64,000 nt of DNA from Erythrobacter sp. AP23 (GTDB taxonomy: Bacteria > Pseudomonadota > Alphaproteobacteria > Sphingomonadales > Sphingomonadaceae): contig NZ_LNBY01000001.1 in NCBI RefSeq assembly GCF_001542855.1, forward strand, positions 806,001 to 870,000. The letters are read 5' to 3'. The notes below the pieces were generated by a model. It had not been told where the DNA came from and made no database searches. It saw nothing but the letters and a program-made list of their open reading frames with translations. A program made the position numbers and the translations under genes. How positions within the stretch are numbered: the first letter of the stretch is position 1; every line of letters starts with the position of its first letter. Of the stretch, positions 30,106-39,616 are shown piece after piece.

Positions 30106-30223
30106 GGTCCGTTACCCCGTTTGGCGCACCCCCACCAAGGCGCATGACTGACAATCCCATACGTATAGGCGGTCCAGGCTAAATCCTGCCTGAACCGCCC
30201 ATGGCGTTCGGGTAATGTGGGGC

Positions 30224-30820
30224 TTAGAGCCCGCGGATACCGCGGAAATCGACCCCTGCGACGCGGCCACGCTCGATATAGCAGGTGAACCTGCCGCGAT
30301 CGCGGTCGTGGTACCCGCGGTCGTAGCCGCCCCAGCGGTCATAACGGCCCCGGCGATCATAGCGGCTGTTGTAATAGCCACGCTGCCCCTCGACCACGAT
30401 CCGACCCTTGACCCGCCAGCCGTAGCGCGTGTCGTCTACATCGCGGATATCGGTCACCTGGGCATAGCGATAGCCATAGCGGCGAGCGTCCCGCTGTGCC
30501 GCCCTGACGCAGCGCTTGACGGCCCTGCGCGGATTGCCGCGGCGCGCATAGTGATGGCGACGATAGTCGCGCCCGTCGCGGTAATAGCGACCATCACGAT
30601 AGTAGCGCCCGCCGCGGTAATAATCGCGATCCTTGCTGGCCGCGCTCGCAATGGCAGCAATGCCACCGATGATCACGGCACCGGCGATAACGTCGCCGAC
30701 GGAAATTCCATCGCCGCCGCGGTCGCCGGCCTGCGCCGGGGTGGCTCCGGCCAGCGCCATCGCGCCGACTGCAGCCGTTGCGATCCCACCTTTCGCGAAC
30801 GTCTTGGGAAATAGTTTCAT
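30224..30820 (-). CDS. Secreted hypothetical protein, paralogue B
   Basis: 198 aa. Signal peptide ending ATPAQA, then GDVIAGAVIIGGIAAIASAA, almost identical to the helix of the next gene downstream. Next come Tyr/Arg/Asp-rich repeats (YYRDGRYYRDGRDYRR), a Cys-containing domain (KRCVRAAQRDARRYGY) and a second Tyr/Arg/Gly-rich repeat. It ends FTCYIERGRVAGVDFRGIRG, matching the FTCSIGEDGRIEALDYG end of its paralogue. Function unknown. Confidence 0.8.
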   Translation of the reverse strand: MKLFPKTFAKGGIATAAVGAMALAGATPAQAGDRGGDGISVGDVIAGAVIIGGIAAIASAASKDRDYYRGGRYYRDGRYYRDGRDYRRHHYARRGNPRRAVKRCVRAAQRDARRYGYRYAQVTDIRDVDDTRYGWRVKGRIVVEGQRGYYNSRYDRRGRYDRWGGYDRGYHDRDRGRFTCYIERGRVAGVDFRGIRGL

Positions 30821-30953
30821 CTCGAGGTCCTCCTCATCGAGGCCGCGGCGGGACTGCCCCGGCTGTGAGAAGCGTTCTAGACGAGGCGCCGTGAGGTCAC
30901 GCTGAACTTGGGTTACAGGAATTGTTCAGTTTAAGGGATACTTTTCTGAACAT

Positions 30954-32306
30954 CTATTCTGCAAGGCTTTCAAGCACATCGCGCGTGAAACCGGCGATAT
31001 CGAAGCGGTGGCCGGCGGGATCCTCGCCTCGGCGGACGATGACCGTATTCAGGCTCGGGACGATCACGATGAATTGCCCGCGATTGCCCATGGCGGCGAA
31101 TGTGTCGGGGGGAATGCCCTCGGACTTGTCGAACAGCCAGAAGCCCGCACCATAGCCGAAGGGACCATCGGGCTGCGGCCCGGATGGGGAGGACACATAC
31201 TCCACCCAGCCTTCGGGCAGGATGCGCTCGCCCGAGGGCAGCACGCCATCGTCGAGATAGAGCCGCCCGAGTCTCGCCAAATCGCGCGCGGTCGACCAGA
31301 CCTGGCTGGAGAGGATGTAATCGCCGCGCCAGTCGGTCTCGGCGACGGTGTCGTGCATTCCGATCCGTGCGAAGACTTGGGCCGGCGACTGTGCTTCGAA
31401 CGCGCTCTCGATCGCCTTCACCGCGGCGAGCGTATCGTTGTTGGCATAGCGGAACACGGTGCCTGGTGCATTGACCAGCGGCCAGTGCATGGCCGTCTCC
31501 GCCACGCTCGACCCACCGTAGTAGAGTGGATTGGTTCGGTTGCCCGCCGTGTCCGAGAATCGGCCCGAGGCCATCCGCAGCAGGTGGTCGATGGTTATTG
31601 CTCGCCTGCGGTCGTTGGGCGCGACCGCGAGACCGGCGCTGCGGTCCACCTCCGCCTGCCCGTGATGAACCGCGCCACCGACCAACGTCGCAGCGATGCT
31701 CTTCGCGACCGACCACGTGCGCTGCGGTACGGCGGGCCCGAAATCGGGCGCATATTGCTCGGCGAGTGTGCTGGCGCCTCGCTGGACCAATACCGCAGTG
31801 GTCCGCGTGCCTTCACCATGCGCTCCGTCAAAGGCGCGCGAGAGACTCTCGGCCAGTAGCCCGGTCGGCGGCACGACCGCGATATGCTCGCTCCCGGCAT
31901 GTGGTCGCTTGGTCCGGATGGGATGCGGCGCCCCGCCGATTGGCATCTGCTGGCAACCACGGCGGGAATCGTGCACCGCAACGCGCGGCGGCATGTCGCC
32001 AGCCCATTCCACCGATACCTGGTTCAACTCTCCGTCGGGATCGCGAAGGATCCGGTAGGGCAAATCGGCAACGATCTCGTCGAGCGGCGCCTGAATACCG
32101 GTCAGTTCCCATGCCTCGACGCTTTCGGGCGTCCGCGTCGCTCCGTTGCGTTCGGCATTGGCAATCGCGCTGCACAGGAACAGCGCCTTGTAGCCTGCCG
32201 CGAGAGCACGGTCGTAGCGCGCCTCGATTTCGTCTTGCGAGGCCGACTGCGCGGCGAGAGGGGCTGAGGCGAGCAGCGCTGCAGCTGCCAGGGCGTGTCT
32301 GATCAT
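30954..32306 (-). CDS. Serine hydrolase, beta-lactamase / class C PBP-like
   Basis: 450 aa with signal peptide (MIRHALAAAALLASAPLAAQ). After a non-conserved region of about 150 residues comes the serine hydrolase domain: nucleophile in WSVAKSIAATLVGG (SxxK), YANNDT as the Tyr-x-Asn motif, and DLARLGRLYLDDG typical of the esterase/beta-lactamase-like family. It acts outside the cytoplasm; the substrate may be an ester, amide or peptide. ATG 32306 is favoured because the signal peptide begins there. Confidence 0.85.
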   Translation of the reverse strand: MIRHALAAAALLASAPLAAQSASQDEIEARYDRALAAGYKALFLCSAIANAERNGATRTPESVEAWELTGIQAPLDEIVADLPYRILRDPDGELNQVSVEWAGDMPPRVAVHDSRRGCQQMPIGGAPHPIRTKRPHAGSEHIAVVPPTGLLAESLSRAFDGAHGEGTRTTAVLVQRGASTLAEQYAPDFGPAVPQRTWSVAKSIAATLVGGAVHHGQAEVDRSAGLAVAPNDRRRAITIDHLLRMASGRFSDTAGNRTNPLYYGGSSVAETAMHWPLVNAPGTVFRYANNDTLAAVKAIESAFEAQSPAQVFARIGMHDTVAETDWRGDYILSSQVWSTARDLARLGRLYLDDGVLPSGERILPEGWVEYVSSPSGPQPDGPFGYGAGFWLFDKSEGIPPDTFAAMGNRGQFIVIVPSLNTVIVRRGEDPAGHRFDIAGFTRDVLESLAE

Positions 32307-32340
32307 GCGCGCCTTGTGCCACGGCTTCTCCCACGCGCAA

Positions 32341-32374
32341 AACAAAAGGGCCGGAAGGTCTCCCTCCCGGCCCT
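32341..32374 (-). terminator. Rho-independent terminator after rplQ
   Basis: On the minus strand, stem AGGGCCGG / CCGGCCCT (arms 32347-32354 and 32367-32374) followed by TTTTGTTTT. It ends the rpsM-rpsK-rpoA-rplQ transcription unit about 90 bases after the rplQ stop. Confidence 0.8.
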
Positions 32375-32380
32375 ATTGAT

Positions 32381-32452
32381 CCCTCGCGAAGGCGGGGGTC
32401 TCAGGAATATGGATCGGCGCTTGCGGCCCGAGGTCCCCGCCTTCGCGAGGAC
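32381..32452. repeat. Bipartite palindromic element downstream of rplQ
   Basis: Hairpins CCCTCGC-gaag-GCGGGGG (32381-32398) and GTCCCCGC-cttc-GCGAGGAC (32433-32452, one mismatch). Same spacing and loop size as other copies, but more degraded. Confidence 0.7.
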
Positions 32453-32461
32453 GCTACGCGC

Positions 32462-32881
32462 TTACGCTTCTTCCATGTCCTCGTCGTTCATGACCGGGCC
32501 CGAATCCTGGCCCTTGGCGTCTTCGTCGCGGTCCACAAGTTCGATGACGGCCATCTGGGCGGCGTCGCTGCCGCGGTAGCCGGCCTTGATCACGCGGGTG
32601 TAGCCGCCTTCACGATCGGCGTAACGCTCGGCGAGGACATCGAACAGCTTCTTGAGCTGGGTTTCGTCCTGCAGGCGGCTCATGGCGAGGCGACGGTTCG
32701 ACAGGCCGCCACGCTTTGCCAGCGTGATCAGCTTCTCGATGTAGGGCCGCATTTCCTTCGCCTTGGGCAGCGTGGTCATGATCTGCTCGTGCTTGATCAG
32801 CGCGGCAGCCATGTTGCGGAACATCGCGTTGCGGTGGCCGGTCTTGCGCTGAAGCTTGCGGCCGGAAATCTTGTGACGCAT
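32462..32881 (-). CDS. rplQ: 50S ribosomal protein L17
   Basis: 139 aa. It starts [20 protein letters not shown], the near-invariant L17 N-terminus, and has the [24 protein letters not shown] core. L17 lines the polypeptide exit tunnel. The last 20 residues form an acidic tail ([21 protein letters not shown]) beyond the usual domain. Separated from rpoA by 168 bases holding a palindromic element. Confidence 0.97.
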   Translation of the reverse strand: MRHKISGRKLQRKTGHRNAMFRNMAAALIKHEQIMTTLPKAKEMRPYIEKLITLAKRGGLSNRRLAMSRLQDETQLKKLFDVLAERYADREGGYTRVIKAGYRGSDAAQMAVIELVDRDEDAKGQDSGPVMNDEDMEEA

Positions 32882-32968
32882 CGTATCTTGTCCTTCGTTC
32901 GATAGGGGCCCGTTCTAGGTAGCCCGTAGCCGGTGACCGTTTTGGCCGTCACCTTCGCCCATTCATGC

Positions 32969-33037
32969 GTCCCAGCGCAGGCTGGGACCTCCATCGGCAA
33001 AGCGCCGGTGGAAGGAGGCCCCAGCCTTCGCCGGGGC
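32969..33037. repeat. Bipartite palindromic element between rpoA and rplQ
   Basis: Hairpin A GTCCCAGC-gcag-GCTGGGAC (32969-32988, perfect) and hairpin B GCCCCAGC-cttc-GCCGGGGC (33018-33037, one mismatch), 29 bp apart. Both will be present in the rpoA-rplQ transcript. Confidence 0.85.
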
Positions 33038-33049
33038 TCACCGATCGTC

Positions 33050-34105
33050 TTAGCCCAGCAGTTCCTGTTCGAGCTTCTTGGCCATTTCCTCGATGTTCTC
33101 AGGCGGCCAGCCGGGAATGTCCATGCCGAGGCGCAGACCCATCGACGAGAGCACTTCTTTGATCTCGTTCAACGACTTGCGGCCGAAGTTCGGCGTGCGG
33201 AGCATCTCGGCCTCGGTCTTCTGGACCAGGTCGCCGATATAGATGATGTTGTCGTTCTTGAGGCAGTTCGCCGAACGGACCGACAGTTCCAGCTCGTCGA
33301 CCTTCTTGAGCAGGTAACGGTTGAGCTGGTTGGTGTCGCTTTCCTGCGGCTCCGCGGCCTGGCCGATCATGGCCGAGGTCGGCTGCGGGATGCCGTCTTC
33401 GAAGTGGACGAACAGCGTCAGCTGGTCCTGGAGGATGCGCGCGGCATAGGCCACGGCGTCTTCCGGAGTGACGGTGCCGTCGGTTTCGACGGTCAGCGAG
33501 AGCTTGTCGTAGTCCAGTTCCTGGCCGACGCGGGCATTCTCGACCTTGTAGCTCACCTGGCGGACCGGCGAATACAGGCTGTCGACCGGGATAAGACCGA
33601 TCGGCGCATCGGCCGGACGGTTCATGACGGCCGGGCGATAGCCCTTACCGGTGTCGGCGGTCAGCTCCATGTTGAGCGTGGCGCCTTCGTCGAGGTGGCA
33701 GATCACGAGATCCTTGTTCATGATCTCGATGTCGCCCGAAACGGCGATGTCGCCGGCCTTGACTTCGCCCGGACCGGTTGCGGAAAGCTGCAGGCGCTTC
33801 ATGCCTTCGCCTTCCATCTTCAGCGCGATCTGCTTCACGTTGAGGACGATGTCGGTCACGTCTTCGCGCACGCCGGCGAGGCTGCTGAATTCGTGGAGGA
33901 CGTTCTCGATCTTGATCGAGGTGATCGCGGCGCCCTGAAGCGAGCTCAGGAGCACGCGGCGCAGCGCATTGCCGAGCGTCAGGCCGAAGCCACGCTCGAG
34001 CGGTTCGGCCACGAAGGTCGCCTTGCGGGCCTTGTCGCCGGATTCCTTGATATCAAGGACATTGGGTTTCTTGAGTTCCTGCCAGTTCTTGATGTTGACG
34101 GACAT
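33050..34105 (-). CDS. rpoA: RNA polymerase subunit alpha
   Basis: 351 aa. N-terminal assembly domain ([27 protein letters not shown] is the family hallmark) and a C-terminal domain from about residue 260 with [13 protein letters not shown] and [16 protein letters not shown] that binds UP elements and activators. Lies between rpsK and rplQ as in most bacteria. Confidence 0.98.
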   Translation of the reverse strand: MSVNIKNWQELKKPNVLDIKESGDKARKATFVAEPLERGFGLTLGNALRRVLLSSLQGAAITSIKIENVLHEFSSLAGVREDVTDIVLNVKQIALKMEGEGMKRLQLSATGPGEVKAGDIAVSGDIEIMNKDLVICHLDEGATLNMELTADTGKGYRPAVMNRPADAPIGLIPVDSLYSPVRQVSYKVENARVGQELDYDKLSLTVETDGTVTPEDAVAYAARILQDQLTLFVHFEDGIPQPTSAMIGQAAEPQESDTNQLNRYLLKKVDELELSVRSANCLKNDNIIYIGDLVQKTEAEMLRTPNFGRKSLNEIKEVLSSMGLRLGMDIPGWPPENIEEMAKKLEQELLG

Positions 34106-34214
34106 GAAAATCCCCTGGTTCGGATGCGGGCGGGACCGGCGCTCTTTATGGGAGCGTCCGGTCCGTGAAAGGGTGTCGGCGGCTCAGCAAGCCAAGCCGC
34201 CAGGCAGGTACGGA

Positions 34215-34604
34215 TCAGACGCGACGACGCTTGGACGGACGGACCCCGTTATGCGGGATCGGCGTCACATCGCGGATCGAGGTGATCGTGAAACCGACTG
34301 CGGCGAGACCGCGCAGCGCGCTTTCACGGCCCGAACCCGGGCCCTTCACTTCGACTTCGAGAGTGCGCACGCCGTGCTCTGCTGCCTTGCGGCCTGCATC
34401 GTCGGCGGCGACCTGGGCGGCATAGGGAGTCGACTTGCGGCTGCCCTTGAAGCCCATCATGCCGGCGCTGGACCAGCTGATCGCATTGCCCTGCGCGTCG
34501 GTGATGGTGATCATCGTGTTGTTGAAGCTGGCGTTGATGTGCGCAACGCCGCTCGAAATGTTCTTTTTGTCGCGGCGCCTTACGCGGCCGGGTTCGCGTG
34601 CCAT
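34215..34604 (-). CDS. rpsK: 30S ribosomal protein S11
   Basis: 129 aa. It has [34 protein letters not shown] and the C-terminal [15 protein letters not shown], all typical of S11, which sits on the 30S platform near the mRNA exit. Confidence 0.98.
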   Translation of the reverse strand: MAREPGRVRRRDKKNISSGVAHINASFNNTMITITDAQGNAISWSSAGMMGFKGSRKSTPYAAQVAADDAGRKAAEHGVRTLEVEVKGPGSGRESALRGLAAVGFTITSIRDVTPIPHNGVRPSKRRRV

Positions 34605-34660
34605 GGTGTGTCTTCCTTACAGTCTATCAAGAAGGGAAAAGCTGACGGACGAGCCGAAGC

Positions 34661-35029
34661 TTACTTCTTCTTGCCGGCGATCGGCTTGGCCTTGCCCTTG
34701 CGGGTGCGGGCGTTGGTGTGAGTGCGCTGGCCGCGAACGGGCAGGCCGGCACGGTGACGCAGGCCGCGATAGGACTTGAGGTCCATGAGCCGCTTGATGT
34801 TCATCGCGGTTTCGCGACGAAGGTCGCCTTCCACGGTGAAATCCGCATCGATCGTTTCGCGGATGCGAAGGACTTCCTCGTCGGACAGGTCCTGCACGCG
34901 GCGCGCGTGATCGATGCCGAGCTTGTCGGCGATTTCGACGGCCTTGGTGCGGCCGATTCCGTGAATGTAGGTGAGCGCGATGATAACGCGCTTGTTGGTG
35001 GGGATATTGACCCCGGCAATACGAGCCAC
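34661..35029 (-). CDS. rpsM: 30S ribosomal protein S13
   Basis: 122 aa. It starts [20 protein letters not shown], with [20 protein letters not shown] and the basic C-terminal tail that reaches the P-site tRNA. First gene of the rpsM-rpsK-rpoA-rplQ unit, which here follows a terminator rather than adk. Confidence 0.98.
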   Translation of the reverse strand: MARIAGVNIPTNKRVIIALTYIHGIGRTKAVEIADKLGIDHARRVQDLSDEEVLRIRETIDADFTVEGDLRRETAMNIKRLMDLKSYRGLRHRAGLPVRGQRTHTNARTRKGKAKPIAGKKK

Positions 35030-35118
35030 TTACTTCTCCATGCTCCACAGGGGCCGGTGTGTCCGGTTTCCCTATCTCATCGCTCCATTCATTCGATGGT
35101 TCCGGCGGCTTGCCTAAC

Positions 35119-35163
35119 GCAAAAAGCCCGGATGGCGCACAATTGGCTGCCGCCTGCCGGACT
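35119..35163 (-). terminator. Likely terminator after gdhA
   Basis: On the minus strand AGTCCGG pairs with CCGGGCT (one G-T wobble) around a loop that can fold further, followed by TTTTTGCG. It would end gdhA transcription 150 bases past its stop and isolates rpsM from genes upstream. Confidence 0.55.
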
Positions 35164-35312
35164 CACCGCAATGTCGAATGAACCGCGCGCTTAGGAGGAT
35201 TCGCCTGCCGCGTCAACCGTCCAGCGCACGCAAAAGCGCGAGGCCACCGATATGGGCGGCCCGCCGGAAGATGCAACCCTTCTAGCCTTTGCGAGCGGCC
35301 AGGTCAAAACCC

Positions 35313-36671
35313 TTACATCACGCCGAAGGCAAGCATGGCATCCGCGACCTTCTTGAACCCCGCGATATTGGCCCCGCGGACATAGTCGACGTAGTCGCCG
35401 TTCTCGCCATATTCGACGCATTTTCCGTGGATACCCTCCATCAACTCGGTGAGCATCTCGCCGAGCCGGTCGTGATTCCAGCTGATGCGCTCGGCATTCT
35501 GGCTCATCTCGAGGCCCGAAACTGCCACCCCGCCGGCATTGGCCGCCTTACCCGGACCGTACATGATCTTGGCATCGTGGAAGACCTTCACGCCATCGAG
35601 CGTGGTCGGCATGTTGGCCCCCTCGGACACGGCGATGCAGCCATTGTCGACCAGCGCCTTCGCTTCGTCTTCATTGAGCTCGTTCTGCGTCGCACAGGGC
35701 AGCGCCAGATCGCAGTCCACATTCCATGGACGCTTGCCCTCGTGAAACGTCGCATTGGTGAAGTGATCGGCATATTCGCTGATCCGGCCGCGTCGCTCGT
35801 TCTTGAGCCGCTTGACCCAGTCGATCTTCTCCTGGTCGATCCCGTCGGGATCGTGGATGAATCCGTCGCTGTCCGACAGGGTGACGACCTTGCCGCCCAG
35901 GCTGACGAGCTTTTCCGCGGCATGCGTTGCGACGTTGCCGGAACCCGAAATGACCGCAGTCTTGCCTTCGACGTCCTGGCCCGCATGCTGGAGCATGTTC
36001 TGGAGAAAATAGACCGCGCCGTAGCCGGTCGCCTCGGGCCGCATCTTCGAGCCGCCATATTCGGTGCCCTTGCCGGTCAGCACGCCCTCCCAGCGGTTGG
36101 TGATCCGCTTGTACTGGCCGAACATATAGCCGATCTCGCGGCTGCCGACGCCGATGTCGCCCGCCGGCACGTCGGTATCGGGGCCGATATGGCGCTGCAG
36201 TTCGGTCATGAAGCTCTGGCAGAAGCGCATGACCTCGCTGTCGCTCTTGCCCTTGGGATTGAAGTTCGCCCCGCCCTTGCCGCCGCCCATCGGCAGGCCG
36301 GTGAGCGAATTCTTGAATGTCTGCTCGAAAGCGAGGAACTTGAGCACGCTTTCGTTGACGGTGGGGTGGAAGCGAATGCCGCCCTTATAGGGCCCGATCG
36401 CATTGTTGTTCTGCACCCGCCACCCGCGCTGGACGCGGATGCAATGATTGTCGTCCTCCCAGCAGACGCGAAAGCTGACCACACGGTCGGGTTCGGCGAT
36501 CCGGCGCAGGATCTGCGCCTCGTGATATTCCTCCTTGTCCTCGATGAATTCGAAGACGTCCTGCGCCACCTCCTGGACCGCCTGGACGAACTCGTCCTGT
36601 CCCGGATTGCGCTTCTTCACACCCTCTATGAAGGTCGAAAGATCCACGTGCCTGTCATAGACGGATGCCAT
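35313..36671 (-). CDS. gdhA: NADP-type glutamate dehydrogenase
   Basis: 452 aa, the length of the hexameric NADP-dependent type. It makes glutamate from 2-oxoglutarate and ammonia. It has GGIRFHPTVNESVLKFL, GGGKGGANFNPKGKSDSEVM with the catalytic Lys, GPDTDVPAGDIGVG, and the nucleotide-binding GSGNVATHAAEKL. It interrupts the usual adk-rpsM linkage, together with the SRPBCC gene upstream. Confidence 0.95.
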   Translation of the reverse strand: MASVYDRHVDLSTFIEGVKKRNPGQDEFVQAVQEVAQDVFEFIEDKEEYHEAQILRRIAEPDRVVSFRVCWEDDNHCIRVQRGWRVQNNNAIGPYKGGIRFHPTVNESVLKFLAFEQTFKNSLTGLPMGGGKGGANFNPKGKSDSEVMRFCQSFMTELQRHIGPDTDVPAGDIGVGSREIGYMFGQYKRITNRWEGVLTGKGTEYGGSKMRPEATGYGAVYFLQNMLQHAGQDVEGKTAVISGSGNVATHAAEKLVSLGGKVVTLSDSDGFIHDPDGIDQEKIDWVKRLKNERRGRISEYADHFTNATFHEGKRPWNVDCDLALPCATQNELNEDEAKALVDNGCIAVSEGANMPTTLDGVKVFHDAKIMYGPGKAANAGGVAVSGLEMSQNAERISWNHDRLGEMLTELMEGIHGKCVEYGENGDYVDYVRGANIAGFKKVADAMLAFGVM

Positions 36672-36752
36672 GGTGCACCTCCCCTGCTGCCCGATCGGGC
36701 GATTGATCCAGGCGACCGCGGCACCCGCGAACCGGGTGCTTCTCAGCTTGTC

Positions 36753-37397
36753 CTATTCGGTGTCCTGCATGGCATCAATCTGCGCCTCGATGCTCGGTTC
36801 CTCGTCCGGGACATTATCCGCGTCCGCCTGTGGCGCATCGGCACTTTCCAGCGCACCGAGGTGATCGCGCAGTCCGGCAAGCTGTTGGCTCATCACGCCA
36901 TCGACGGCTTTCGAAATCGTATCGATCTCGTAGCGCATGTGGCCGCCCACGACATATTCCCAGCGGATCCGCGTGCCGCCCTCGATTCCCTCGAGCGTGA
37001 TCGTCAGCACGCCCGTGGCCGGTTCGCCCTGCAGCGGGCCGAGCCCCCCGCGCATACGCAGGTTTCTGAGCGGATAGGCCTGCACGACACTCATGTGCTG
37101 CACGCTGCCGTCGAGCGAGAAACCGTCCGCTCGATCTTCTCCGGGTACGCGCTCGCAAAAACACCCGCCGGCCTGCGGGGTCAGCGTCATATTGTCGGCA
37201 TCGCCCGACCACGTGTGCGCGTCGTTCCACCATGTGCCCGGGCGAGTCAGCGCGAGCCATGTGTCCAACGGACTCGCCGCCACTTCGGCCATGTCCTGTG
37301 TGACGAAGCCGGTCGCGCTCGTCTCGGCGACCTTGGCCGAAAGCGGAGCCGCTGCGAGCGCGGCAGCGGCTGCTAGGACGGTGGCTACTGGACGCAT
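36753..37397 (-). CDS. Secreted SRPBCC-like protein
   Basis: 214 aa with a signal peptide (MRPVATVLAAAAALAAAPLSA). The central region (FVTQDMAEVAASPLDTWLALTRPGTWWNDAHTWSG split over residues 30-65, then VLTITLEGIEGGTRIRWEYVVGG) resembles the START/SRPBCC fold that binds hydrophobic ligands. The C-terminus is acidic and low-complexity. No ligand can be inferred. Lies between adk and gdhA, same strand. Confidence 0.7.
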   Translation of the reverse strand: MRPVATVLAAAAALAAAPLSAKVAETSATGFVTQDMAEVAASPLDTWLALTRPGTWWNDAHTWSGDADNMTLTPQAGGCFCERVPGEDRADGFSLDGSVQHMSVVQAYPLRNLRMRGGLGPLQGEPATGVLTITLEGIEGGTRIRWEYVVGGHMRYEIDTISKAVDGVMSQQLAGLRDHLGALESADAPQADADNVPDEEPSIEAQIDAMQDTE

Positions 37398-37465
37398 AAG
37401 ACCTCTCTCCCTGATTGGGGAGAAGCCCTAAGCGAAGTCAGGAAGCTTTGAAAGCACCTGCGACG

Positions 37466-38113
37466 TCAGCGCGAAAGGATCGCGTCGATCGCATGGGTCA
37501 CTTCATCGATCGAGCCCATGCCGTCGATCCGCGTCACGATACCGCGTGCTTCGTAACCCGGCAGAATCGGCGCGGTCTTGCCGCGATATTCCTGCATCCG
37601 CTTGCGCACGGTTTCCTCGTTGTCGTCGGGGCGGCGCTTGAATTCGGTCGAGCCACACCTGTCGCACACGCCCGGTTTTGCCGGCTGATTGAAGACATCG
37701 TGATAGCCAGCGCCGCAATTCGCGCAAGTAAAGCGGCCGGTGATACGCTCGACCAGAGCGTCCTCGTTCACCTCGAGCTCGATCACGTGGTCGAGCTTGC
37801 GACCGTGCTTGGCGAGGATCTCGTCCAACTGGTCGGCCTGCGCCGCGGTTCGCGGATACCCGTCGAAGATCGCACCGATCTCGGGGCCCATGTCGGCCAG
37901 CTTCGCATCGATCATGGCCGAGACGATCTCGTCGGACACCAGCCCGCCGGTATCCATGATGTCCGCTACCTTGCGGCCCAACTCGGTATCGGCCTTGCGC
38001 GTTTCGCGCAGCATGTCGCCAGTCGAAAGCTGGCGCATCCCGTGATGCTCGACCAGTCGCTGTGCCTGCGTTCCCTTGCCAGCGCCCGGAGGGCCCAGGA
38101 GGATGATGTCCAT
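37466..38113 (-). CDS. adk: Adenylate kinase
   Basis: 215 aa. P-loop GPPGAGKGTQAQ at residues 7-18, GYPRTAAQADQL, and a LID domain carrying two Cys pairs (CANC and CDRC), so it is a zinc-binding long-form kinase. Balances AMP, ADP and ATP. It lies 31 bases after secY, in the rplO-secY-adk unit. Confidence 0.98.
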   Translation of the reverse strand: MDIILLGPPGAGKGTQAQRLVEHHGMRQLSTGDMLRETRKADTELGRKVADIMDTGGLVSDEIVSAMIDAKLADMGPEIGAIFDGYPRTAAQADQLDEILAKHGRKLDHVIELEVNEDALVERITGRFTCANCGAGYHDVFNQPAKPGVCDRCGSTEFKRRPDDNEETVRKRMQEYRGKTAPILPGYEARGIVTRIDGMGSIDEVTHAIDAILSR

Positions 38114-38144
38114 TGCGTAAAGTCCCCTTCGCGCCTGCTGTGCC

Positions 38145-39509
38145 TTATCGCAGGCGGCCCTTCAACTTCGCCTTTTTGATGAGATCGCCATATTGGTGCG
38201 CCAGCAAATGCGACTGGACCTGGCTTATCGTATCGACCGTCACGTTGACGACGATGAGCAGGCTGGTCCCTCCAAGGAACAGCGGAACGCCCGTCTGCGC
38301 AATCATATATTCGGGTAGCACGCAGACCACCGTGAGATAGATCGCCCCGATCACGGTAATGCGGGTCAATACGTAGTCGAGATATTCCTCGGTCCGCTTG
38401 CCCGGACGGATGCCGGGAATGAAGCCGCCGTTCTTCTTCAGGTTCTCGGCGGTCTCTTCCGGATTGAAGACGATCGCGGTGTAGAAGAAACAGAAGAAGA
38501 TGATGCCGAGGCCGTACAGCGTCATGTAGAGAGGTTGGCCGTGCTGGAGATATTGCAACGTCGTCTGCAGAGCTCCGCCCGCGGCGGTATCGGTGTCGAC
38601 CGTATTGCCGGCGAACTGGGTTATCGTGAGCGGCAATAGCAGCAGCGAGCTGGCAAAGATCGGCGGGATGACGCCGGCGGTGTTCAGCTTCAGCGGAAGG
38701 TGCGAGCGATCGGCCTGCATCATGCCCTTCTGGGTCGCGCGCTTGGGATACTGGATCAGCAGACGGCGCTGCGCACGCTCCATGAAGCAGATCACGAGGA
38801 TCAGGATCACGACCATGGCAATCAGGCCCACGATGATGCCGGTGGCGATCGAGCCTTCCGAATAACCCGAACCGAGGTTCGAGACGAAAGTCGGGAACTG
38901 CGCGACGATACCCGCCATGATGATCAGCGAAACGCCGTTGCCGATTCCGCGGCTGGTGATCTGCTCGCCCAGCCACAGCAGGAACATGGTGCCACCGACG
39001 AGACTGATGACCGCGCCCACGCGGAACATGACGCCCGGATCGACCACGGCCTGCATGCCGCTCTGCGCGCCGAAGCTTTCCAGGCCCGAAGCCAGGAACC
39101 AGCCCTGGATCGCGCAGAGGAACACGGTGCCGTAGCGGGTGTACTGGTTGAGCTTCTGCCGCCCGGCAGAGCCTTCTTTCTTGAGCGCGGCCAGCGTCGG
39201 ATGCAGCGCTGCGGCCAGCTGCACGACGATCGAGGCGGTGATGTAGGGCATGACGCCGAGCGCGATGAGGCTCATGCGCTCAAGGCTGCCGCCCGAAAAC
39301 GTGTTGAACAGGTCGAGAATGCCGCCCCGCGTCTGATCGTAGAGGTCGCTCAGGATCAGCGGATTCACACCCGGGAGCGGAACGAAGCTTAGGAAGCGGA
39401 AGACGATCAGGGCCCCGATAGTGAACCAGATACGGTTCTTCAGCTCGGTGGCCTTGGAGAAGTTTGCGAGGCTCATATTGCTCGCGATATTGTCGGCGCG
39501 TGATGCCAT
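38145..39509 (-). CDS. secY: Protein translocase subunit SecY
   Basis: 454 aa with ten hydrophobic segments. N-terminal ATELKNRIWFTIGALIVFRF, plug-region GVNPLILSDLYDQTRGGILDLFNTFSGG, VSLIIMAGIVAQFP, and a conserved cytoplasmic loop with PEETAENLKKNGGFIPGIRP. Forms the Sec channel in the inner membrane with SecE and SecG. Confidence 0.98.
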   Translation of the reverse strand: MASRADNIASNMSLANFSKATELKNRIWFTIGALIVFRFLSFVPLPGVNPLILSDLYDQTRGGILDLFNTFSGGSLERMSLIALGVMPYITASIVVQLAAALHPTLAALKKEGSAGRQKLNQYTRYGTVFLCAIQGWFLASGLESFGAQSGMQAVVDPGVMFRVGAVISLVGGTMFLLWLGEQITSRGIGNGVSLIIMAGIVAQFPTFVSNLGSGYSEGSIATGIIVGLIAMVVILILVICFMERAQRRLLIQYPKRATQKGMMQADRSHLPLKLNTAGVIPPIFASSLLLLPLTITQFAGNTVDTDTAAGGALQTTLQYLQHGQPLYMTLYGLGIIFFCFFYTAIVFNPEETAENLKKNGGFIPGIRPGKRTEEYLDYVLTRITVIGAIYLTVVCVLPEYMIAQTGVPLFLGGTSLLIVVNVTVDTISQVQSHLLAHQYGDLIKKAKLKGRLR

Positions 39510-39616
39510 GGGAATCTGTTCAATCCTGAATTGGCGCCGGTCCCTCCCGGCACAGGAAGGCTAGATAGGAAGCGGGGAGCGGAATGTCGAACCCCGCTCC
39601 CCGAATTTCCCGCCGA

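Noticed and set aside
30923-30952. Inverted repeat TGTTCAG...CTGAACA as a terminator
   Set aside because: No T-tract on either strand and a 16-base loop; could be an operator, but nothing supports a specific protein.
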